From Sparassis latifolia (lineage: Eukaryota; Basidiomycota; Agaricomycetes; Polyporales; Sparassidaceae), in the NCBI GenBank assembly GCA_018466975.1, contig CM031561.1, forward strand, positions 1,364,001 through 1,428,000: a stretch of DNA of 64,000 nt. The letters are read 5' to 3'. Position numbers and translations under genes: made by a program. Shown here one piece after another: positions 34,796-46,855 of this stretch. Position 1 is the first letter of the stretch. Every line of letters begins with the position of its first letter. The notes beneath the pieces are model-generated. The model saw only the letters and a program-made list of their open reading frames with translations, did not search any database and was not told where the DNA came from.

Positions 34796-37018
34796 CTATA
34801 ACTCCAAGAACTTCTCTGTAGTCTCTCTGAAAATCTTGACTGCCTTCTTGAGCGTCTCCAACTACAACAGGGTGATTAATTAGCTGAATGGGCTAGTGAG
34901 GACAATATCGACGCACGTCTTCATAGCTGAAGCTCATCCGGAAATGACCAGTGCCCGGCTTGAACTCGGTATCGTTCGCTGCGAAAAAGCTTCCTGGACA
35001 GATGATCAGCCCGGCTTCTCCGAGCTTGTTGCATAACTGCAGCTCAAGACTCTGCTCGTCTTCATCCTTGAAAGAAGGATGATTCTCAAAGTAAATCTTG
35101 ACCTGCACGCCTCAATAATGAGTCTCCTAGAACCACCGAAGAGAATGACTACTAACCCAGAGGAACATTCCTGAGGTCGGCGGAACAAAGCTGAGGACTT
35201 TCACGCTAGACTTCTTCTCAGACATGAACTGATTTCTGGGTTTTGTGTACCCATCGTAGACGTCCCAGCCTTGCCACAAGGAAAAGTCACTTGTGGACCG
35301 CTTCAAGTCAAATTCATTGGCAAAACAATCAACGAAAAAGTCGCGTCTCCTTGTGTACTGGATCGCAAGCCCTGCATCGTTTAACTGTTGGCAAAAGAAA
35401 TGCATAGGATTCCCATACGCTGGACGAACCCTGGAGCCAACGGATGTACCCATCATACTTCCAGTTCAATAACAGCTGCGTGATCAGCGACTGGACAATG
35501 AATGATCAGCGGTGAGTCTAGATGGTATCGTCTATACTCTCACCTGTCCAAAACCACACGGGGCTTGAGTGGATGTCTCTCCTTGGCGTTCCAACCTCTC
35601 CGCAAATAAAGGACTGCAAGTATGCCATCCGAGACGTGAACCCGGTGCAATGTACTGTTGCAATGATCAACGGCGGCCGATGTGGTGAGCGTATGAATGA
35701 ACGTACCTTAGAGAAGGTGTCGAGACGAATGACACGGCCCTGGTAGTCAAATCTGCACATTTATCAGGATTTGCCATCAGTCATGAATGAATAACGGACT
35801 TCAGGTAAGTCGGAGCTAAGGTCTTCAGGAATTGCGCCGCATCAATAGCGTTATCAGAGTGAGACCGGCGCTGCGATTTCTGGACATATTCTCCGAACTG
35901 CAGGAAGTAGTAGGGGTCATCTTCGCAGATGATGATATCTGGGACGAGAGTACTGAGTGCCACGGCTTAACATTGTGTTATATCGTCTGGACTGACCATA
36001 TTCAACACATATATCGTAAATTTCCTTCTTCCGCTGAGCACCCATGGTCTAAATTGCCAACATTAACGCGAGTTTACATGTACATCTGCCTGACTCACAA
36101 AGCCGCATGGGTTCTGGCCGATTGGGACGGTGTACATAACGTGGGGACTGACCCCAACCATCAGTACAGGTCGGATACCGAGATGTAAACGTACCGCTTG
36201 AACCCGCGTGCGGATTCATCCCACTCAGATAAAACCTTACGAAGGTCAGTACTGGTCATGCCTTCCTTATCCATAGCAACAGGGACGGGTTGCAATGCAA
36301 ATGGCCGAGCACCGGCTACTGCTGAAGGATAGGTCCATTCTTCTGTAAGAAACCCTTCTCCGGGATTACACAGTGTCTGCAGAACCCTGGACCAGCTACG
36401 TTAATTGCAATTAGTCACATTCATGATCCACTCAGAGAAGAGCTTACCCGTCTGTATTACCGACATGTGCCATAATGGTATAGTCGCTATACGCTGGCTG
36501 GTAGACTTTCTCAACAAATTCCTTGATGAATCTCTGAAGCTGGGGAAGACCGGTAGCAGTTCCATATTGCAGAGCAATGGCCAAATTGACATCATCAGGC
36601 GAGTCGGGATACTTGGGTATGCTTATCGGGGTCGTCCTCTCCTTCGGTGTCCCTCTGCCAAAGAGTTTCCATATCCATGATAACGATGACTCCTGCGGAG
36701 CATTCTTCAGGGAGAACGACTCCGGGATGAGGGCTGTAGAGCAGCGTTGGCGTCAACCTACGTAAACGCAACCCGCGACATACCATCGGCTGATATACTG
36801 GCGAACGGAAAGCATGCTTCATTGGGGAGGCCTACGTCACACTTTCAATGTTACGAACCTAGCGAGACGCGATGACACTTACCGCCTGCAAGGCTTATCA
36901 CGCCTGGACGTCCGAAGAACTTGGATAATGACTTCAGAGGGGAAGGTCGTCGAGCACGCGAGAGGTCAGAGAGATGGTGTGACAGATCAATGGCCTTCTC
37001 GCGCTTCTCGTAAGACAT
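34796..37018 (-). CDS. Aro8-type PLP aminotransferase
   Basis: The family includes yeast Aro8 and kynurenine/2-aminoadipate aminotransferases, which exchange amino groups between aromatic or aminoadipate substrates and 2-oxoglutarate. Thirteen exons (36883-37018, 36784-36831, 36448-36733, 36195-36395, 36099-36147, 35997-36048, 35800-35938, 35707-35752, 35544-35654, 35430-35490, 35157-35371, 34917-35102, 34796-34861) give 531 residues without frame break. Fold-type I landmarks are present: GRPGVISLAGGLPNEACFPF, QYGTATGLPQLQRFIKEF, YTVPIGQNPCG, IIICEDDPYYFLQ, and RVIRLDTFSK whose lysine would bind PLP, joined to YIAPGSRLGW. The usual T after the lysine is Y here because of the splice. The exact substrate cannot be told. 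Confidence 0.93.
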
Positions 37019-37293
37019 TGAGCTCGAGACCTCTGCACAGGAATTAATGGTCAATCTTGCTGGACACAACCAACTCGAGACGAGAGACGTTCCTCCTGTG
37101 GTAACTCGTTCGAAGACGACTCTGAGTCGATCTGCGGACAGTGACTACTTATCGCGTCTCCCACAGAATTCAGCTTGCAACGTTGTGCAGCATGATTCAG
37201 CAGGCACAAGTCGCCAAAGATAGCGGCACGCAGCCGGCACCATGCAGACCGATTATATTCTTCAGATACACGCCGCGGAGATCGATCTCGTAC

Positions 37294-39242
37294 AGCTGTT
37301 TATGTGCAAGCGCTAAGCTTCGAACTTGGACTACGTAATTAGTACATGACATAGAACACACGGTGGAATCGTAGAACCCACTAGAGGGGAATAGTAATGA
37401 CCAAATGAATGCTATCTGTACTCAAAACTCTCACTTTATAATGCCGAGGTGGGAAAAATTATGTAGTGTCTGGTCGAGGATCGGAAGGGTGTGACGATCA
37501 CCTTGCTCAGCAATGCCGTAAGCGCCGGACATTATGGCGTACCGTTTGTACATTTATTGTTACAGATTTATACACACATCGAGGGACCCCATCTACCTTT
37601 AGTTCTGACAGTACTAGCGTGGAAATGGGCGACCAATGCAATTGATTGTCAGCCCATTGTCCTTCCTGGGAATGTACCCGCAGCATCTACGACACGTTTT
37701 CAAGGCGCACACGAAACGCATATATAACAACTTACGGAAAAAGTTGGCGTAGCTTTGGGGATGGAATCTGGAAATCCGAGGATCTTGACCGAGCTAGAAG
37801 ATTTGGAACACTTGCGGTCAATTTTCGCAAAGTCTAGTTATAGTGGACCCACTGCGTCAAACCATCCCCTGTTATTCGCATAAGTTAAGATCACACACAG
37901 TCGGTCAAGGTAAATAAGGCGCACTTAGTATCATGTCTTTCAGTGGAGAAGCGTTCATCAAGTTGGGACCGAACATGGCCATTTCCAGGTCTGACAGGAG
38001 CGAGAATATGTCGGAATATTGCATTATGAACGCATAACAAAAGTTGTCCTCGAAGAACTGTGGGTCGATTCAGCGGGTTGTGTAGGATCATTGCAAATCG
38101 CATGCTGCGTAGTCCCATATCACTGAAAATCAGGTCGCGGAACTCCCAATCTCGAATACCCACAACAGTGCCCCTCGAGAAAGTGCAACGAGGCGAGTGA
38201 TGTAGCGCTTTCCTTATTCACCGGGACTAACAAACAGCGAGACAGAGAAGGCCAGGAGGATCCGAAGCTGTGGAAGTGCAACAAACCCGCAACGAAGGCG
38301 AACTCGCACTCCGAGGAATTCTGCGTGAGGCGCTCTAACCGAACCTGGTATTCCTTCTGGAGACCTAGAGAGTAATGCGTGGCTTTCTTATGAATCTTCT
38401 CTCAAGTTAGAATAAATGTTTCGGCTTCTTCGGAGACCGTCTTGAATGGAATCAAGGTAACATTCGTGCTCCCCATTGTGTGCGGCTCGGAGCCAACAGT
38501 ACTGGACACGATTAATGGAGCTGGTACAACCGGTGGCACAGAATACAGGACATACTGAAGTTTCACACTTCCTGCTCCCTTTGAGGGATCAGGAATGGCA
38601 CATCTTCACGTGGTTCAGACGGTTGAAATAAGCATACGAGGTGGGCAGTGACATGCGTTATTACCGACGGAAATACGTCAGGAACAATGTGGTCTTGCAT
38701 GCTCTCTCCTAGTCCAGGATCATCATCCGGGAGCCCACTGAGAAGTCCCCCGTGGGAGTTTTTGAGCTACGATGATTGCGCTATGGGTGCACGGGCGAAG
38801 GATGATCGAGAAGCGAAGAAAGTCTGGCATGTTCCTGCAAGTGTGAAGGAATGGCAGATAGTGTGATTCGCAGCGACCTACATTGTTAGATGGAAGCTTA
38901 TCCACAACGATCGATACCTTTGTGTCGCCAGGCGGGCAGGTGTTATCATGCAGCGAGCTTGCTTCGATGGTCCCGGTGCAAATTGATTGAGAGCCCTAAC
39001 GTTCAACCTTCATGCTGCACGTCCAGTCAATGGGTTGTTTTGGCTGTGCGGCTGTGCGTGTCATTGCAAGACAATAAATGACACCGCCTGCATGACGCCT
39101 CATCAGTTCTCAGACCGCTTTTGCCTCACATAGTGTAAGTAGTATAGTGACCCAAGAAATATTGTGTTCAATATATCTCACTCACAAATGATTCCGACGG
39201 TCCCTTTTTTTCCGCACAGTGTTTCAAAACATTCTATTCACG
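37294..39242. repeat. Tandem repeat unit 1 (about 1.95 kb)
   Basis: This is the first of two adjacent direct repeats. It starts at AGCTGTTTATGTGCAAGCGC and ends with TTCTATTCACG. Compared with unit 2 it carries many scattered one- to three-base insertions and deletions, so reading frames open in unit 2 are broken here. The final 165 bp or so, from GACACCGCCTGCATGACG onward, look identical in both units. I recognise no gene or transposase. Confidence 0.85.
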
Positions 39243-41178
39243 AGCTGTTATGTGCAAGCGCTGCGCTCGAACTTGGACTACGCACTAGTACATGACAGCA
39301 GAACACACGGTGAATCGTGAACCCAATTAGAGGGAAGGTAATGACCAAATGAATGCTGATTCGTAATTAAACTCACTTTATAATGCCGAGGTGGGAAATT
39401 ATGTAGTGTCTGGTCGAGGATCGGAAGGGTGCGGATGATCACCTTGCCTCAGCAATGCCGTAAGCGCTGACATTATGGTACCGTTTGTACATTTATTGTT
39501 ACAGATTTATACACATTAATGAGGGACCCCATCTTACCTTAGTTCTGATAGCATTTGGCGTGGAAATGGGCGACCAATGCACTGATTGTCAGCCCATTGT
39601 CCTTCCTGAATGTACCCGCAGCATCTACGATGACAAGCTACAAGCACATGAAACGCACATAATAACTTCTTACGGAAAAGCTGGTGAAGCTTTGGGGATG
39701 GAATCTGAAACTGAGTGATCTTGGACTGAGCTAGAAGATTTTGGAACACTTGCGGTCAATTTTCGCAAAGTCTAGTTAAAAATCTTAATTTCGCGTCAAA
39801 CCATCCCCTGTTATTCGCATGTTAAGATCACACACAGTTTAGTCAAGGTAAATAAGGCGCACTAGTGATCAAGTGCGTCTCTCTTTCAGTGAGAAGGTTC
39901 ATCAAGTTGGGACCGAACATGGCCATTTCAGGTCTGACAGAGCGAGAATATGTCGGAATATTGCATTATGAACGCATAACAAAAAGCGTCCTCGAAGAAC
40001 TGTGGTCGATTCAGCGGCTGTGTAGGATCATTGCAAATCGCATGCCGCGTGAAGTCCCGCTATCACTGAAAATCAGGTCGCGGAACCCCAATCTCGAATA
40101 CCACAAATATGCCCTCGAGAAAGCGCAACGAGGCGAGTGGGATGTGGCGCTTTCCTTATTCACCGACCAACAAATGCGAGACAGAGTAGCGCCAGGAGGA
40201 TCCGAAGCCGTGGAAGTGCAACAAAACCCGCAACGAAGGCGGAACCACCTGAGTGAATCTTATGCGAGGCGCCTAAACTGAACCCGGTATTCCTTCGAGA
40301 CCTAGAGAGTAATGCGTGGCTTTCATGAATCTTTCTCTCTGCTAGAATAAATGTTTCGGCTTCTTCGAGAATCGTCTTGAATGGAATCAAGGCAATATCT
40401 GTAAGCCCCATTGTGTGTACAGCTTCGGTTTCAACAGTACCGGACACGATTAATGGAGCTGGTACAACTCGGGTATATTGAATAAGCAGATACTGAAGTT
40501 TCATACTTCCTGCTCCCTTGAGGGACGATCAGAATTGTACATCTTCACGGTTCAGACGGTTGAAATAAGCATACGAGGTGGGCAGTGACATGCGTTAGTT
40601 ACCGACTTGAAATACGCTCAGGTACGGTCTTGCATGCCTCTCCTCCCAGGTCCAGGATCATCATCCGGAGCCCACTGAGAAGTCCCCGTGGAGCTTTCTT
40701 GGAGCGCGATGATTGCGCTGCGGTGCACGGGCGAAGGGATGATCGAGAAGCGAAGAAAGTCTGGCATGTTCCTGCAAGTGAAGGAATGGTGATAGGTGAT
40801 TCTGCAGCGACTTGCTACTGTTAGATGGAAGCTTATCCACAACGATCGATACCTTTTGTGTCGCCAGGCGGCAGGTGTTACCGCGCAGCGAGCTGCTTCG
40901 ATGGTCCCGGTGTAATCTGATTGAGAGCCCTAACGTTCAACCTTCATGCGGTAATGTCCAGTCAATGGGGTTGTTTTGGTTGTGCGGCTGCGTCAGCCAA
41001 AGTATTAATAAATGACACCGCCTGCATGACGCCTCATCAGTTCTCAGACCGCTTTTGCCTCACATAGTGTAAGTAGTATAGTGACCCAAGAAATATTGTG
41101 TTCAATATATCTCACTCACAAATGATTCCGACGGTCCCTTTTTTTCCGCACAGTGTTTCAAAACATTCTATTCACGAG
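39243..41178. repeat. Tandem repeat unit 2 (about 1.94 kb)
   Basis: This second copy directly abuts unit 1. It starts at AGCTGTTATGTGCAAGCGCT and ends at TTCTATTCACGAG near 41178. It holds a 138-codon plus-strand frame (39865-40281), listed separately, and a minus-strand frame at 40160-40504. The shared period is about 1.93 kb, measured between the identical 3' parts (39078 and 41010). I see no inverted ends or LTR structure. Confidence 0.85.
39865..40281 (+). CDS. Unrecognised ORF inside repeat unit 2
   Basis: This 138-codon frame reads ISGLTEREYVGILHYERITK, ELWSIQRLCRIIANRMPREV and a basic tail. It has a fairly helical, charged composition that could be real protein, but I know no family. 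The matching stretch of unit 1 (about 37930-38340) has several indels and no equivalent frame. It may be a fragment of a decayed mobile-element or host gene, or chance. Confidence 0.25.
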   Translation: MIKCVSLSVRRFIKLGPNMAISGLTEREYVGILHYERITKSVLEELWSIQRLCRIIANRMPREVPLSLKIRSRNPNLEYHKYALEKAQRGEWDVALSLFTDQQMRDRVAPGGSEAVEVQQNPQRRRNHLSESYARRLN

Positions 41179-42294
41179 TAAGGCTCAGGGTAAAAGAGTG
41201 CACGCCTTTGGCCCTACGCTAAATATTGCCTAGTTCCTCATACTATCCAGACAAGTGTCGTCATAGATCGATCAACTAACATGCCGCTGAGGGGCATTGT
41301 ATTAGCTGAAGTGTCATGTATTATACGCTGAAGACGTACGCCTCAAGTCAGAGAATGTGAACCAACCCATACACCAACCCATCCTTCCACACATATAGCC
41401 GTACTTCGCGCACTCGTTACTACGCGTATTGTTAGGATATTGAAATACTTCGCAGAAGATCCTACAATGTCTGGATGTTCAATCGATCAGAAATACGATC
41501 GAGAACGGTAACTCGAGGCTCAGACGAACCTCAAGCGAAATAGATTTTCATCCTAACAAGAAGCGCGATGGACGCAGGTGCGCGGAGGTCGGCTCCACGC
41601 TGGAAGGCTCGCAGGGGCCTCTGCACAGTCACTTCGTGATGATATCTTAGATATACACTAGAAGCTCTGTTGATACTAGGACGTACCACAGTCGCTGTTA
41701 TGGGGAAAGCCAGGGAATCCACTAAAACAAACCCTGCGACCAGGGCCTTTATATGCAAAGTGGTGGGCGGAGATGAATTAGATCAGGACTCGTCTCTCTG
41801 GGCCATCCTTTCACAAATGGACACGGATCAACACGATTGAACCACACGAATCTGCGGTGCCGATTGCAGCTCTGCGAATCGAAATGTACTGCAATTGTCA
41901 TCGCGATCATCGAGGCGCGCGTCCAAGTATGAAGATTCGCATGTCTACACAGAGTAAAGTGGCGAGTGGAGCGGCGTGCCGCAAGAATCGGCGCTGCTCA
42001 ACAGAATGAATCTGGATCAGCGTAGAACGCAACGCCGAGCGGGCGATGGATGTTTAGGGCAGGGTGCATACTCCATCTGATTCACCGACGCCCTCAGGCT
42101 CGAGGTCCAAATCGTCTTAGTCACCATCACCCATCTTGCTCACAGTCGGTCCTTGTCCTCACGCAGGAGGAGGGAAGGTAAAGGGTTAGTTGGAAGAGGG
42201 AAGAAGAGAGGTAGGCCGCAGCAACACCGTTTGCGTGCCCATGTGGATTCATGGCCCCTATATTAGGTTCAGGATATCAAGAAGTGAAGTCAGA
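41179..42294. other. Intergenic region between tandem repeats and GIS2
   Basis: I see no gene. Short frames on both strands show no family signal. The last few hundred bases must contain the promoter and leader of the zinc-knuckle gene that follows. Confidence 0.4.
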
Positions 42295-43072
42295 ATGGCT
42301 TACCAGTTCAGCAGGAAGGGGTGTTTCAAATGTGGAAACCGTTCGTCCTTCTCAGCCATTTTCAAGCCGTCGTATTGACTTGTTGTCTGCCTGCAGTCGG
42401 TCACATCGCCGAGAACTGCCCTTCCGAGCAGCGCCTCTGCTACAACTGCCGTCAGCCTGGACATGAGTCATCTGCTTGTCCTTCTCCCCGCTCAGTGGCA
42501 CAAAAGCAGTGCTACTCGTGCGGGGGTGTTGGTCACATCCAAGCAGAGTGCCCTAGCCTTCGAGTGCAAGCTTCGAACCAGAAATGCTACGTGAGTTACC
42601 TCGTTTTGTTTTCCTTGTTATGTAGTCCTGATCAGAAATGGTAGACTTGTGGTCGTCCTGGGCATTTTGCGCGCAACTGCCCCAATGCAGCTGCTGGCAA
42701 TGGTTTTGCCTCACGTATTCCTCCGCCTGGACGGGGTTTGAACACCTCCACTATCCCGCCGGTCAAGTGCTACCGATGCGGAGGTCCCAACCACATGGCT
42801 AGGTTTGCGGCTTGCATGTATGTCTCCATCTTCAGTATTCACAAAGGCTGGTTTGTAGGGACTGTTTAGCTGCACCCGGCACCACTGTCGATTCCACTGC
42901 TGCTACTGCCAGTGGAAATCCAAACAAGAACAAAACGTGCTACAAGTGTCAGCAGGAAGGACATGTGAGTCGTCAATGCCTAGAATTACCCTGCCGCACT
43001 ATCCTCGGCAATTTCGCCAGCCGGATTGCGAGAGATTGTCCCAGTGAATGCCGGATACGCGACTTTAACTAA
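42295..43072 (+). CDS. GIS2: CCHC zinc-knuckle protein, Gis2/CNBP family
   Basis: Gis2/CNBP proteins bind G-rich single-stranded nucleic acid and polysome-associated mRNA. Four exons (42295-42340, 42397-42590, 42645-42802, 42859-43072) give 203 residues. Six knuckles of the form C-x2-C-x4-H-x4-C are visible: CFKCGNLGHIAENC, CYNCRQPGHESSAC, CYSCGGVGHIQAEC, CYTCGRPGHFARNC, CYRCGGPNHMARDC and CYKCQQEGHVSRQC. Yeast Gis2 has seven. The sixth runs through a strong splice-donor-like GTGAGT; if the candidate intron 42965-43020 were removed, this knuckle would be lost and the frame would close early. The tail then reads RIARDCPSE, which looks like the second half of another knuckle. Confidence 0.88.
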
Positions 43073-45764
43073 GAGCCACTGCACTGGCTAGGAAGTAGGG
43101 ATTCGACTTTTTGCAGACTAGCTGCAAGTTCGATCGAGAACCCCGCTGTTTTCGACCTGCTCTATTTATCCATATTTCCTGTTGTCTTGCGTGAGTGAGC
43201 GTAAGCGATGCCTTTGGACTGCCGGCGTCGACCAGGTATCGACGCAGTATATTTATTTCCTCGTCCTCATGCTGATGTTTTATAGCGTTGTGCCAGAGGG
43301 ACAAGGTTCCGCAGGATCATCGCGATATTCTAACCGCGCGGAACGTAGTGAATATAACTGCCTCACGTATGTAGGTCCTCGCTATAATCCAGGATGTTAC
43401 GGTGGTGCTCAACGCAGTTGCGAATGAGGTGCGTCAACGTGGAGCCGTGGGTTTGGGGCGAACAGAACTTCGAATCCACCTTCACGGATTTTAGGTTTGT
43501 CAGCATATTTAGCGTTTCCCCTGTTGAAGAGCTTTCCGACATATCCAGTAGGTCACTTGTTTCTCGAGATGGGACAACTGCATTCCGTTCTTGTAGATTT
43601 CAGCTTACACCCCATCGTCTCTATGGTGCCCGATCAACGTGAGGACTCCAGGATGCATCCACAGGTCGGTCACGATTTAGATTCACACTGTCAATAGTGG
43701 ATGGCGACGATATAGAAGTGTGGTCCACGCATGCATCGCGAAGGTAATGTGAGTCTGGGCATTGACAAAATGATGTGTCCTGATTTCAAGAAGGACTGTT
43801 CCGTCTGTATCTCGGTGTCAGACAACTGCATGCAGAAGTCCGTCTTCCCGTGGAACATCGGAATGGTCTGCGGAAGGGCGAAAGTGTGGGAAGTTATAAA
43901 CAGGGCACTATTCACTGAGAGTGGGGACAGAAGTATCTACTACCTTCTCCATCCCAAATCTCCGCACAGAATCATCCATGTTCCTCGGAGATGTCGGATC
44001 GGCGAAGGCACTTTCTAGCCTCCCAGAATTTTCGACTTCTGCCTTGCCCCACAACTTTCTACCGTCGGCAAGGTGTCGAGGAATTTGGACGTTCGATGAT
44101 CCTGTTGGCAGAAACTGTCCACTATCAATGCTTATTTCCCTTCTGGGATGACGCGTAGATGGATTGACTTTCTGAATGTCGCCGAGAATCAAGCAGATCG
44201 TGTTTGGAGTCACACTCGTGAGCCTTTTATGCAGATCAACAGCACTAGTACTAATACAGGGTATGTGTAGAGCACGGAGGATCTTCATGATGAATATCTG
44301 CTTATCATATGCAGTTTCTCGAGTGCTCGTGGAAGGCTGGACGCAACATTAATTAGTGTGCTTCTTGCTGCTCCAATGGCAGCTTCCATGCAGCCCAATC
44401 GCCCTCTAGCTCGGATACTTTCAAGTTCCCCTAGTCTTAGTATGTATCTGTTCAATAACAGCGGTGAGGTGCGTTTTTCTCCGTGCGAGTCCGAACGATG
44501 CTATCGATGCAGGGTTATTCTTGTAGTTGAATTGGCTCGAACTCAGTGGTGACAAGCTCCGCGGTGGTATATGCGGATTCCGTTAATTACAATTCAAGTC
44601 GTATGGCGTTGGGCTTTCTATCGCATCCATCGGTGCCTTTCAGAATACTCCGTATGCAATCGTGCTCAATCGCTAGGCGCCTACCGTGAACTACAGCTGT
44701 TCCGGTTTCTCCATATGCTGTTCCATCAGCAAATTACGGTAGTCTCCTTGTCAACGTGACCAGCGAGCGGATCCCGAACCTTGCCTTGTAAGTCTTCCTT
44801 TGTAAGTCGCCATCCAGGGTACATGCATCCCGTTTCGTCGATACGCTCCGGCTATTCTTGGGGAGAGTGTCGAGCAACTTTTACGGTGTTTAGGGAGGTA
44901 ATATGTCCAGCGTTACTTTTTGGCCGACACCCTCATTTCTAGCGGTATAAGAGGCACGGGTGAAGAGCGGCACTCCCTCATCTACTTCTTCTTTCCCTTA
45001 GTATATCGCAATACCGGTATGTCCCTCCTTATCCGTTCAGATCTCAAGTTTTCATTCAATGTCACCAGTATCATCCCTGTTTCTCCTACCGCGACGGGTC
45101 CCCCACGCTCGTTCACGTTCCATCCGTTTCTTGTAAGGCTGTACGATGGCCTCGCCTTGGGTGAGCTCTTATGATACTTGGGAGACATTGAATTGACATT
45201 ATCTGACACAGGGTGGAGACCTCTTTCGAGATCCTTCATCAGCCTGACACGATGCGGGAACGCGACCATTCGTGGGTGATTCCAGCAGGGGGAGGTCGGT
45301 GCACTATCCTGTCACTCCATTTTAACACTAACTTGCGAATCAGAGATCCGGTGGGATATCGCCATCGGAGGCCCATGTAGTGAAATTTTATTATACGTGA
45401 TGTCTCGCCGCTACCTTTGGGTCCTCCATTTGATGAATTGTATGGTCTTCAGGACTGTGTTATCTGGTGTTGCGCACTTGTGCTGCATCTAGAGACGTAA
45501 ATCCACTCGTTTATTCTTCGGTGTAATTGTCTTCCGCGAGATGGCCTCAGCTGAAGCATCAACGAACCGTCAATTTACCTGTGAGCGGCACCATTTAGAT
45601 GCAAAGTTCGCTGATGTGGTGAGTAAATGTTACATCCATGCAACATGTCCGTGTGAGTGCAAGATGCAGGTAATACAGTGTCGTTCGTAAGGTATTCAAA
45701 ATATTAGTACGGACAAGAGAATTCGCGTACGAGGCCCCATCTCACTAACGCAAGGGAGAATTAT
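43073..45764. other. Unresolved 2.7-kb stretch, possible decayed gene
   Basis: Many frames of 60-125 codons occur on both strands, but I could not build a spliced model. Fragments on the plus strand look protein-like (for example VLNAVANEVRQRGAVGLGRT near 43400, SIASIGAFQNTPYAIVLN near 44615, and RRVETSFEILHQPDTM-like text near 45215). They lie in different frames with stops between. A frameshifted or degenerate gene is likelier than an ordinary intergenic region, and I cannot name it. Confidence 0.35.
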
Positions 45765-46559
45765 CTACTTTTCACCCGGACCATAAAGCTCCATGCACCT
45801 TCGCTCAAATGCCTGCACCATCATCTTCGAAACCTGACCAAAGAAGGCTGCTGACACGGCAGCATGTACGGGGCTAGCGAACGAGAAGGCTAGGTCCAGA
45901 GTCACCAATGTAGGTCCATTCTCGGCAACTTCTGCGGTCTGAGGCGAAGATGGGAGTAGGGTGGACAGCGGACGCCTGCCACTGAGGTGGGGTGATTGCG
46001 GAGAGGCTGGCTGAAAACGCCACATCGTATTTAACGCATTGAACAGTGGAGTGGACGTCGATGCTACAACCTAGCCGCATGCACCGCTAGTTGCTCATTT
46101 GACCACGAAACACTCCAATTGACTGACCTCGTTGGGTCTGCACAGCGCGACCAGTTGTATGTCTCTTTGAACGATAGAAACCCGACAGTAAGTTCCACTT
46201 CCATGGACTGGGAATGGGAGGACGCCGATAATGTGGATGGAGCAGCAGGCGAACGACTCAAGATCCGCGTTGACGTGCAAAACGGCAAGAAGTGAGGATA
46301 CGAGTTCACATCGGAAACTACATCGTACAGCTGGCTCGGTGTATAACTGAGATTCAACTACGTCAGTTAATGCGACCGTGAAATTGTAATTGCCACCATA
46401 CGGAAGAATCTTCCTCTCGTTGTACCTTTGAGGTTCCTCGTTGCTTCCCCGAGGGTCTGAAAATGGGGAGAAGGACGACAGGTCCGGAAGAGTGAAGATG
46501 GATCTCTGAAGCCTGAGGTTGCTGCCAGTGGTGTGCGTAAGGCGAAGCAGGAAAGACAT
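45765..46559 (-). CDS. COQ10: Coenzyme Q-binding protein Coq10 (one frame break)
   Basis: Coq10 is a mitochondrial START-fold lipid-binding protein needed for coenzyme Q function and synthesis. Three exons (46402-46559, 46128-46346, 45765-46070) code for a protein of about 227 residues. The N-terminus is basic and Ser-rich, fitting mitochondrial import. Family blocks: ERKILPYTPSQLYDVVSDVN, YPHFLPFC, VGFLSFKETY, LCRPNE joined to VVASTSTPLFNALNTMWRFQ, and SAAFFGQVSKMMVQAFERRC near the end. Between FKETY and LVALCRPNE (about 46149-46160) one base is missing: exon 2 is 219 nt where 220 would keep frame. Both flanks are well conserved, so this is a sequencing error or a very recent mutation. Confidence 0.85.
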
Positions 46560-46855
46560 ATGGTATTGCCTTTTCAGTTGGAAACTAGATCATGGGAATG
46601 CCGGCCACACGCTCCGCTCGAACATACTTCTTCTCAGTTTCCCATATGGTGGATGCTCTCCGTCTAGCTGTCAGGATGTCGTTCTCGTGATTCGCTTGTA
46701 GCTTGCTTGTATTTCTCAAGACACTGAGGCTGCAGCTGGCTGGGCTGTACCACTAGACTGCATTACATACTCGTCGCAAACTTTTGTCCTCTCAGATAAT
46801 CTCCCACTGCGCGTCCTGCGAGACTTGACATACGCACCATCTCTGATGTCTAGCC
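46560..46855. promoter_or_regulatory. Shared divergent promoter, COQ10 and coiled-coil gene
   Basis: COQ10 (minus strand, start 46559) and the coiled-coil gene (plus strand, start 46856) diverge across 296 bp, which must hold both promoters. No clear TATA box is seen. Confidence 0.5.

Noticed and set aside
37294..41178. Tandem repeats as LTRs of a retrotransposon
   Set aside because: The two units abut directly with no internal region, and no TG/CA ends, primer site, protease or reverse transcriptase motifs are seen.
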